This document shows positions 1-6,541 of a DNA stretch of 12,993 nt, piece by piece. The notes beneath the pieces are model-generated. The model had not been told where the DNA came from. It saw only the letters and a list, made by a program, of their open reading frames with translations, and ran no database searches. Every line of letters begins with the position of its first letter. Positions within the stretch are counted from its first letter, which is position 1. A program made the position numbers and the translations under genes. This stretch comes from Chitinophagales bacterium. Lineage in GTDB: Bacteria > Bacteroidota > Bacteroidia > Chitinophagales > UBA10324. Where the stretch lies: assembly GCA_013695715.1 (NCBI GenBank), contig JACCZZ010000005.1, positions 1 through 12,993 on the forward strand, written 5' to 3'.

Positions 1-1238
1 GCAGAAAACTTTCCAGATCCAGATCTTGTAAAAGATCCCTGAGTGGCAGAAGCACTCACCCGATCTCCTGGAAAACCAGGTACAGATACAGAGAAAGGAT
101 TTGGAATGCCTGCGTAAATGATATTTAGATTATCAGAGGATACAACAGCTGAACCTTTTGCAGTCTGATATTCTGATTCAAAAGGATAATAGCGGGGTTT
201 TCCATCAGGTCCCTTTACCATAACTGCTCCGGAATATTTTTGAATGCCTTCTCCGCCCGCTACAGTTGAGTACCTGCCCATGCCACCAGCAACAGGAATT
301 GTTCTACCTCCTGAAACGGGATTTTCGGGAAGTTCTATAAAGTTGCCATCAGCATCTTTTTTAGCAATATTATAATTGAGAGAACCCAAGTATATTTCAG
401 GGTCAACCGTGGAGCTGTATGCAGCAACAAAAATATCTGCTTTATATTCCTGACCAGCCATTACATAGCTTGTGGGCGCAATAACTTTTGCCTGAATCTT
501 ATCAACGACAACAGATTTTGCATTCACCTGCTTGAAGAGATATTGAACAATCAGGTCTTCAGAGTTGCGAACATCATTTTGATATTTATTCAAAAGAGTA
601 AGCGCCGCAATGGTAGGAACCATTTCAAAATTGGTCACTGTCCAACTTTTAACGACGCCATCAGTTTTTTCTGTTGGATCTACAGCAATAATTGGAAGTT
701 GCGATTCTAAATTTTTCTTATCCTGAGCATTATCAACTAGCCCTAACAAATCTGTTCGAAGCTTGTTAATCTTAACTTTTAGTTCGTCACCTTTACCTTT
801 ATTAATCATCAGGTTCGTAGATACCTCAAGATTTCTGTCGTCAAATAGTTCACCTTTTTTCATCAAATCAGAGACTGCCATTGACTTTACATCAAGGTTA
901 GCTCCGCTTTCCTTATCCTTTATACCACCTGAGACAGAAATCATTTCTCTCTGCAAATCTTCAATAGTGGTATACATTTCATCTGATAACTGTTTTGCTT
1001 TCTTAGCTTTATCAAGAAATGGTCCGGTACGCTTCGGGTCATTCTTATATTGCTCATCAAATGCGCCGAAGGTTTCAGTGTTTTTACTACTGATAGCTTC
1101 CGAAGACACAGTAAGACCTGCATTTACTACATGAAATGCATGTAGGATTTCAGCAGATACATTTAAGGCAAGAAGAGCCGTTAACACCAAATACATGAGA
1201 TTAATCATGATCTGACGCGGTTCCTTTGGTATTGACAT
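1..1238 (-). CDS. gldM: GldM/PorM, T9SS and gliding motor protein (3' end cut by window edge)
   Basis: Inner-membrane anchored periplasmic shaft of the Type IX secretion/gliding motor. In the family it forms a dimer whose single N-terminal helix sits inside a GldL pentamer and carries proton-driven motion to the GldK/GldN ring. The frame runs from an ATG at 1236-1238 to the left edge: 412 complete codons without a stop, about four fifths of the roughly 513 aa of F. johnsoniae GldM. The protein begins MSIPKEPRQIMINLMYLV; the PRQ-MINLMYLV block is the family signature, and Arg8 aligns with F. johnsoniae Arg9. The single membrane helix covers about residues 10-28. The rest is periplasmic: a helical D1 region to about residue 210, then beta-rich domains (motif IPVAGGMGRYS near 320-330). 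A TAA two codons upstream (1242-1244) fixes the start. It follows gldL by 49 bp. The missing C-terminus and gldN should lie beyond base 1. Confidence 0.96.
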   Translation of the reverse strand, partial: MSIPKEPRQIMINLMYLVLTALLALNVSAEILHAFHVVNAGLTVSSEAISSKNTETFGAFDEQYKNDPKRTGPFLDKAKKAKQLSDEMYTTIEDLQREMISVSGGIKDKESGANLDVKSMAVSDLMKKGELFDDRNLEVSTNLMINKGKGDELKVKINKLRTDLLGLVDNAQDKKNLESQLPIIAVDPTEKTDGVVKSWTVTNFEMVPTIAALTLLNKYQNDVRNSEDLIVQYLFKQVNAKSVVVDKIQAKVIAPTSYVMAGQEYKADIFVAAYSSTVDPEIYLGSLNYNIAKKDADGNFIELPENPVSGGRTIPVAGGMGRYSTVAGGEGIQKYSGAVMVKGPDGKPRYYPFESEYQTAKGSAVVSSDNLNIIYAGIPNPFSVSVPGFPGDRVSASATQGSFTRSGSGKFS

Positions 1239-1287
1239 TCTTTAGATAGGTTTAATTGTTTAAAATTATTTCTCCTTTCGTAACTAA

Positions 1288-2109
1288 CTATGAGTTTGTT
1301 CGGCCTATAGTCATGGCAGAAAGCATGTTTCCGTAAACATTGTTAAGCTGTGTCAAATTTTTAGCCAACCCAGCCATTTCAGTGCGGTAGCGCTTAGTAT
1401 CTTCCACAGATTCAGAAAGATTATCCATTGCTTGCGTAAGTGAGCCGTAAAACTTATTCATTGTCTTTAGATGGCTGTTGCTATCCTGAAGCTCTAATTC
1501 ATAAATTACATTAAGCTGTGCAAGATTCTTAGATACAAGCTGTACTTGCTCATGATAATTTTTAGTCTCACCTGCAGCATTAGCAAGTAACTTGGCTGCT
1601 TCTGTGGCATTCGTGTATGCGACCTTCATTTCAGCAAGAGCCCCGGCAGCTTGCTTGGCTCGATCAGAGTATTCATTAGTAGCAAAAGATGCATCGGTAA
1701 GATCGTGAAGGTGAGAGATGTTATCGCCCAAACGCCTGAGATTGTCACCTAAGCGCCTGATGAGTTCCGGCTCAAAATTAGCCTCTGCCATCATTTGATC
1801 CAGCTGATTAGTAATAGATCCATGAGAAGAAGTTTCTTTTATCATTTTCAGCTCTTCTTCATCAGGAGCCATATTTAATTCAGGATATATTTTTTCCCAA
1901 TAATAATCTTTATGCGGAGGCAATATTCCCAATAGGGCAAAAATGAATGCTTCCGTGCACATGCCGATTATAAGCAGTTCACTTGCATATTCCCAATGCT
2001 GCAATTTGAATAAAGCTCCTAGCAATACTACAGAGGCACCCAATCCAATAATAAGATTCTTCAATCTCTTTCCTCTATCAGTGTCAAAGAATGCAACAAT
2101 TCTATTCAT
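1288..2109 (-). CDS. gldL: GldL/PorL, T9SS and gliding motor inner-membrane protein
   Basis: Inner-membrane stator-like subunit of the GldLM motor that converts proton motive force into rotation for T9SS export and gliding. It has 273 aa, against about 215 in F. johnsoniae, the extra length being in the cytoplasmic tail. Two membrane helices are visible: residues 18-36 and 44-63. Glu53, in the helix 2 motif MCTEAFIF, aligns with F. johnsoniae Glu49, the conserved membrane glutamate tied to proton use; Lys35, His38 and Glu40 in FKLQHWE are also conserved. The motif YPELN (75-79) closes the membrane domain. The tail (about 80-273) is helical and probably cytoplasmic, and holds an internal repeat: residues 161-203 and 217-259 align without gaps, sharing the pattern TK-Y then KNL-QLN--Y. 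The start is the ATG at 2107-2109. The gene lies 43 bp after gldK and 49 bp before gldM, so co-transcription is very likely. Confidence 0.96.
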   Translation of the reverse strand: MNRIVAFFDTDRGKRLKNLIIGLGASVVLLGALFKLQHWEYASELLIIGMCTEAFIFALLGILPPHKDYYWEKIYPELNMAPDEEELKMIKETSSHGSITNQLDQMMAEANFEPELIRRLGDNLRRLGDNISHLHDLTDASFATNEYSDRAKQAAGALAEMKVAYTNATEAAKLLANAAGETKNYHEQVQLVSKNLAQLNVIYELELQDSNSHLKTMNKFYGSLTQAMDNLSESVEDTKRYRTEMAGLAKNLTQLNNVYGNMLSAMTIGRTNS

Positions 2110-2152
2110 GTGTGATGATGATTTTAGTAGTTTAAATTAGATTTAAAAAACA

Positions 2153-3427
2153 TTATGGTCTATCGTCAATAGATCTGCCAAGGAAGGTAATCACATCGCG
2201 GAAACCTACATAGCATTTAGCAGTATCCTGATATTCGTAGTTACGGGTACCAACCTGGCACATGTAGGCAATGTCTTTCCATGATCCGCCGCGAATAACT
2301 TTTCTTTTCATTGTTATTGGATCACCGGCTTCAGCATCATAACGTATGTCAGGGTTCATATCGTGTTCAAACTGGTAACCATTTTCATAAAAGGCACTGG
2401 AAGTCCATTCTGAAACATTGCCTGCCATATTATATAAACCATAATCATTAGGAAAATAGGCATCGGCTTTCACAGTATACATACCACCATCATCGGGGTA
2501 ATTACCACGACCGGGTTTAAAGTTTGCGAGTATACAGCCCTTTTTATTTCTCATATATGGACCGCCCCAAGGATAAGGAGCCAGTTCACGACCGCCGCGT
2601 GCTGCATACTCCCATTCGGCTTCAGTTGGTAAACGGAACTCATCATTAGTAGCGTCTCCCCCCACGGTTAAATAATCATCCCATAAACGAGTCCTCCACT
2701 TGCTGAATGCCATTGCTTGCGACCAGCTTACTCCAATTACAGGATAATTGTCGAAAGATGGATGCCAGAAGTAGTTCCTTGTCATCGGCTCATTGTATGA
2801 ATAAGCAAAATCATGTACCCATGACAATGTATCAGGGTATACATTCACAAGCTCCTCTTTTATAACTGACGTACGATCAAAATCGGGATTATGGCGGTTT
2901 ACATCACGTGCTGCTTCTTTGAAATCTACCCAATAGTAGACGTAATTAAGCTTTCGCGGATCGATTTCCTTTTTGCCAAGGATACGCTGATCTTCCGGAA
3001 AGTATAATTCACTCAAAGCATCCTGCAGCTCAGGATCTTCCCAATCAATATCCACATCCCAATTTACTTTTTCCTCGCCTGTTTCTTCATTTTCTACCAT
3101 GTAATCTTCACCAATCAACGTATGCGCGATTGAATCTCTTACCCATTCTACAAACTGGCGATATTCATTATTTGTGATCTCTGTTTCATCCATAAAAAAT
3201 CCTTGCACAGAAATAGCTTTGGAGCGCTGTGCCAAAGCATTATTGATATCCTGATCACTTTGGCCTATGTGCAAATAGCCTGATTTAATGTAAACCATTC
3301 CATAAGGAACTGTTACATTCCATCCTGGACGATCAAGCGAACCTAACAACTGTCCGTTATAACCTCCTTTGCAACTAGCAAGGAAAGCCACCACACCCAG
3401 GATTAGGTAACTATGTTTTTTCAACAT
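2153..3427 (-). CDS. gldK: GldK/PorK, T9SS outer-membrane-associated lipoprotein of the FGE-sulfatase fold
   Basis: Lipoprotein which, with GldN/PorN, forms the large periplasmic ring under the outer membrane in the Type IX secretion system. It has 424 aa. Residues 1-18 form a lipoprotein signal with lipobox LASC and Cys19 as the lipid anchor. The fold is that of formylglycine-generating enzymes: MDETEITNNEYRQF (79-92), RLPTEAEWEYAARGG (265-279), GLYNMAGNVSEW (330-341) and RGGSW (379-383). In true FGE a catalytic cysteine follows the GGSW tryptophan by two residues and a second by seven. Here those positions are Asp385 and Cys390, so the pair is broken and a structural role is likely. An insertion at about 100-215 is rich in acidic residues, as expected for GldK. 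The start is the ATG at 3425-3427. It is preceded by 142 bp of AT-rich DNA after porP, long enough for its own promoter, though I recognised none. Confidence 0.95.
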   Translation of the reverse strand: MLKKHSYLILGVVAFLASCKGGYNGQLLGSLDRPGWNVTVPYGMVYIKSGYLHIGQSDQDINNALAQRSKAISVQGFFMDETEITNNEYRQFVEWVRDSIAHTLIGEDYMVENEETGEEKVNWDVDIDWEDPELQDALSELYFPEDQRILGKKEIDPRKLNYVYYWVDFKEAARDVNRHNPDFDRTSVIKEELVNVYPDTLSWVHDFAYSYNEPMTRNYFWHPSFDNYPVIGVSWSQAMAFSKWRTRLWDDYLTVGGDATNDEFRLPTEAEWEYAARGGRELAPYPWGGPYMRNKKGCILANFKPGRGNYPDDGGMYTVKADAYFPNDYGLYNMAGNVSEWTSSAFYENGYQFEHDMNPDIRYDAEAGDPITMKRKVIRGGSWKDIAYMCQVGTRNYEYQDTAKCYVGFRDVITFLGRSIDDRP

Positions 3428-3569
3428 ACCCGAACTTTTAGGTTATTTTTTGAAAGTTTAAAAATAGTGAATAAATGCTATTAAACAAACATTAAACGGC
3501 GAGTGGCCTTTTTTCTTGTTTGAAGCAGCATAAAAATGTTATTACTCATCTTTTTGCTCTTTTATTCTG

Positions 3570-4544
3570 TTAGAACCTTGGAGTATAAACGACTTTTCCA
3601 GGTTTAACAGGTTTCATCAGGTTTACTCTATAATTTAACACTAATTCATGTGAACCATTACTTGCGCCTTTCAAAGCCGAGGCTGTATAATCGTATGAAT
3701 AGCCAAGTCTTAAATTATCACTGATGGTGACTCCAACTAATCCGATAAGGGCATCTATTGTTTGATCATTGTATCCTCTGTAACCTGCACCAGCCCATAT
3801 GATGTTATTATAAATGAAGATTAAATCACCCTCTGCCTGTAAGGTGCTGCTATTTGATTTTAACATTATAGATGGCCTAAGGCTAAAGTTTTTAGTGAGT
3901 CTTGCAAGGTAACCAGACTGAAAATAGTACTGTCGCTCATATTTAAATTCAAGATTACTTCCTTCACTATTCAACTTCGCCACCTGAGGCATCACGTGAT
4001 TTGCTGATATTCCAACACTTAAGTTACGGCCGGCAAAAAAAGTTCCCACAGAAAAATCAGCGGCAAAACCACTTACAGGAACGATGGGCAGGATGTTATC
4101 ATTGTGATTGATCCCATTTTGATAATTGCCATCAGGTGCACGCAATTTTGAACCATCAACATTTACCTGCGCAAGTCCCCCGCTGATGCCTATCGCAAAA
4201 TTTCCTGCTTTGGTTTTAATAATATAGGAGTAATCAAGTGCTAAAAACGTATTCCTCAGAGCTCCCGTTTGTTCATTTAGAAGATTGATGCCCAGGCCGC
4301 CATGAAACAATGGAACAGGCGAATGAACTGTTAAATTTTGTATAACAGGATGGCCATCTATGCCAACGTATTGACTTCTAAACTGCGCTGTCGCACTAAG
4401 TGCATTATCCATTCCGCTGTAGGCAGGGTTGAATAGAACAGGGTTGAGGAAATGCTGACTAAACTGAGGATCTTGCTGAGCCCCGGAGTAAGATGCCCAC
4501 ACCATAAGAACAAGGGAAAAAAAGATGTTTTTGATTGATTTCAT
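3570..4544 (-). CDS. porP: PorP/SprF family Type IX secretion outer-membrane protein
   Basis: Outer-membrane beta-barrel of the PorP/SprF family. PorP is an essential T9SS component in P. gingivalis, and SprF serves secretion of the adhesin SprB in F. johnsoniae. I prefer the ATG at 4542-4544, giving 324 aa, because it starts a clean signal peptide (MKSIKNIFFSLVLMVWASYS, cleavage near GA/QQD). An in-frame TTG five codons earlier (4557-4559) is possible but would put SSTG before the signal peptide. The mature protein opens with the family hallmark QDPQFSQHFLNPVLFNPAYSG-type block, rich in NP motifs. It continues as alternating beta strands and ends with LRLGYSYDY and HELVLNYRVNL. The neighbouring gldK-L-M in the porPKLM order favours the name PorP over an isolated SprF paralogue. 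It lies 146 bp downstream of the hemD-like stop, with a 142 bp gap to gldK. Confidence 0.93.
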   Translation of the reverse strand: MKSIKNIFFSLVLMVWASYSGAQQDPQFSQHFLNPVLFNPAYSGMDNALSATAQFRSQYVGIDGHPVIQNLTVHSPVPLFHGGLGINLLNEQTGALRNTFLALDYSYIIKTKAGNFAIGISGGLAQVNVDGSKLRAPDGNYQNGINHNDNILPIVPVSGFAADFSVGTFFAGRNLSVGISANHVMPQVAKLNSEGSNLEFKYERQYYFQSGYLARLTKNFSLRPSIMLKSNSSTLQAEGDLIFIYNNIIWAGAGYRGYNDQTIDALIGLVGVTISDNLRLGYSYDYTASALKGASNGSHELVLNYRVNLMKPVKPGKVVYTPRF

Positions 4545-4690
4545 TCCGGTGCTACTCAAGGTAAATTAAACACATTTTTTATAAATGATTAAAGAGGTAG
4601 AAATTATTACTTCAGCCTTGAATGCAAATAGTTGCAGCAGTTCGCCTCAAATGATTTTATTGGATGAAAGAGAATGAAATTAAAGCTTTT

Positions 4691-5527
4691 TTAGTGACCG
4701 TTTCCACTTAAATAATTATCAAGTGCCATTGTCATGGATGGTGCTGCGGGGGCGGGAGCTTGAATATTCAATTCCAGTCCTGCATTTATTACAGCTTGTG
4801 TGGTGAGCGGCCCGAAAGCTCCGAGTCTTAGAGTCTTTTGCTGAAAATCAGGAAAATTTTGCTTTAATGCAGTTACCCCTGAAGGAGTAAAAAATACTAT
4901 AAGGTCATATTTGCGAATCTCCTGTTCAGTAAGCTCTACTGGAACAGTTTTGAAAATTACACCTTCAGCAAACTCATACTTTTTCTTACGCAGGAAATCG
5001 GAAATATCAGCTTTATGAATATCTGAACAGGGGATTAGGAATTTTTCCCCATCACGATGCTTTTCTATTATTTCTGTTAAACCCTGAAAAGTACCATCAC
5101 CGAAAAACACCTTACGTTTTCTGAATAAGATATATTTCTGAAGGTAAAGCGCAATGGATTCAGTCATGCAATAATATTTTGCATCCGGCGACATCTTAAC
5201 CCTTAGCTCATCACAAAGCTTGAAAAACTGATCTACAGCGCTGCGGCTAGTAAAAATCAGAGCATTATAATCAGCAGGATTTATTTTTTGCTTTCGAAAT
5301 TCTTTAGCTGAAATTCCTTCAAGATGAATAAACGGCTTAAATTCTACAAGCACATTGTGTTTCCGAGCCAAATCGAAATAAGGGTTTTTATCCGTTTCAG
5401 GCTTCGGCTGAGTGATAAGAATTGCCTTTATTTTTATTTTATGCGAGTTGTTGTTGAGGGGTTTGGCTTGGGATAAATCTGCAGAAGTATTGATCTCACG
5501 GGTATTTTTTCCAACCATCAATTTCAT
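4691..5527 (-). CDS. hemD: HemD-like protein (uroporphyrinogen-III synthase family, Bacteroidota type)
   Basis: Member of the uroporphyrinogen-III synthase family, which closes hydroxymethylbilane into uroporphyrinogen III in tetrapyrrole synthesis; cytoplasmic, 278 aa. The two-domain fold shows as KAILITQPKPE (34-44), NPYFDLARKHNVLVEF, FTSRSAVDQFF, KYYCMTESIALYLQKY, FLIPCSDIHK, DLIVFFTPSGVTALKQNFPD and PSMTMALDNYL near the end. These blocks resemble proteins annotated as HemD throughout Bacteroidota. Residues 1-30 precede the conserved core and look disordered (several Asn, Lys and Ser). The ATG at 5525-5527 has an AGGAAA Shine-Dalgarno-like run six bases before it, which supports this long start. 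It is 15 bp downstream of the DUF4271 gene and not beside hemC or another haem-synthesis gene. The family call is firm; enzymatic activity is less certain, because HemD sequences are highly variable and few catalytic residues can be checked by eye. Confidence 0.88.
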   Translation of the reverse strand: MKLMVGKNTREINTSADLSQAKPLNNNSHKIKIKAILITQPKPETDKNPYFDLARKHNVLVEFKPFIHLEGISAKEFRKQKINPADYNALIFTSRSAVDQFFKLCDELRVKMSPDAKYYCMTESIALYLQKYILFRKRKVFFGDGTFQGLTEIIEKHRDGEKFLIPCSDIHKADISDFLRKKKYEFAEGVIFKTVPVELTEQEIRKYDLIVFFTPSGVTALKQNFPDFQQKTLRLGAFGPLTTQAVINAGLELNIQAPAPAAPSMTMALDNYLSGNGH

Positions 5528-5542
5528 TTGTTTCCTGATTTT

Positions 5543-6529
5543 TTAATAGGAAAAACTGAGAGGTCCCAGATTTTTTATCAACCGGATAATAACTAGTACA
5601 GGTGCAATTTCAAGGGCGCAAATATACAATAAAAAGTGAAACAGATGCCTTCCGAAGTAATTGATGCCGATATTGAAACCTTTTGCATACCGGCACAATA
5701 TGAACAACACCAGCACAAGGAAGGATGCATAAAGTGCAACTTCATCAAAAGGTGATTGAGCAAACGCAATCAACATTGTTAAGGGAAATAACCATACGCT
5801 CAGCATTTGATTAATCTGAATTTCGTAATAATTATAAAGGGTAACTTCTTTTTGAAAGGGTAATAGCAGAGAGGTTAGCTTTAAGGAGGCATACCTAATA
5901 AGCAAAAACGCAGATACTGTTACAAGAGAGAGCAACATTAGAACCCATGCAGGAGTTACTTCAACTGCATGGTACCGATACAATAACAGAAATACATAAA
6001 AAGAGAGTACGACTGCTGAGAAAAAATTCAAAAGCACAGTGCCAAACGATGCCCCTGTGCCTAATTCTCTGTACATCTGCTGACTTGGTCCCCAATTTTT
6101 GAAGACAGAAGATAGTTCATCAAACTCCCTTGAATAACTATATCGGATCATAGCAAGTACAGCGAGTAGAAAAAATGATAAATAGAATTTCCAATCGTCA
6201 TGTTGTTTAATTCGGGGGAATTGATCGTTTGGCATTCCAATAGTTTCACTATCTGAGTGAGCTATTATAGAAGGGAAATTCCATTTCCACTGCTGATAAA
6301 TTGCTTCTCTTTTTTCTATTATACTTAGGACTGATTGCTTAATGTTTGTATCTGCAAAAAAAGGTCGTGCAGAGTCTTGCAATTCGCCATCTCCGTTAAT
6401 TATTTCTGATATTCCCTTTGGCTTCTTTATCAAAGTATCAGTTGAAGAATCTTGAGCAGTTACTGTGATATACTGGAACATAAAAAGGATTATACCACAT
6501 GTACCTCCAAAGAGAAATTTCAATAACAC
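5543..6529 (-). CDS. DUF4271 family integral membrane protein
   Basis: Inner-membrane protein of unknown function, recognised as DUF4271 from its layout and C-terminal block, where a helix reads FHFLLYICALEIAPVLVI (about 297-314). It has 328 aa. Residues 1-25 form a cleavable signal or first anchor ending VTAQ. Residues 26-110 are polar and probably periplasmic. Six membrane helices follow at about 113-131, 162-184, 193-213, 241-258, 263-281 and 295-316. The start is GTG at 6527-6529: the nearest ATG upstream (6535-6537) is out of frame and meets a stop within six codons, and the first internal Met (residue 17) would lose the signal. It sits 12 bp after the Omp85-like gene and 15 bp before the hemD-like gene, so the three are probably one transcript. 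The pairing of DUF4271 with a HemD-like gene is, to my memory, common in Bacteroidota; no function has been shown that I know of. Confidence 0.85.
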   Translation of the reverse strand: MLLKFLFGGTCGIILFMFQYITVTAQDSSTDTLIKKPKGISEIINGDGELQDSARPFFADTNIKQSVLSIIEKREAIYQQWKWNFPSIIAHSDSETIGMPNDQFPRIKQHDDWKFYLSFFLLAVLAMIRYSYSREFDELSSVFKNWGPSQQMYRELGTGASFGTVLLNFFSAVVLSFYVFLLLYRYHAVEVTPAWVLMLLSLVTVSAFLLIRYASLKLTSLLLPFQKEVTLYNYYEIQINQMLSVWLFPLTMLIAFAQSPFDEVALYASFLVLVLFILCRYAKGFNIGINYFGRHLFHFLLYICALEIAPVLVIIRLIKNLGPLSFSY

Positions 6530-6541
6530 GAAATCATAATT

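Noticed and set aside
763..1134. Plus-strand open frame of 123 codons.
   Set aside because: It lies antisense within gldM, whose protein is clearly recognisable; the plus-strand peptide is Ser/Phe/Leu-rich without family features.
3493..3514. GGC-GAGTG-GCC followed by a T run, resembling a terminator after porP.
   Set aside because: The GC stem is only 3 bp with a mismatch next to it, and the T run lies on the plus strand, the wrong direction for porP.
4557..4559. TTG as the start of the PorP/SprF gene.
   Set aside because: The ATG five codons downstream begins a standard signal peptide; the extra residues SSTG add nothing conserved.
4625..4651. Possible promoter for porP: on the minus strand TTTG, 17 bases, then TATTTG.
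   Set aside because: The -7 element should be TAnnTTTG; here the two middle bases are missing and the site is about 80 bases from the ATG. It is too weak a match in AT-rich DNA.
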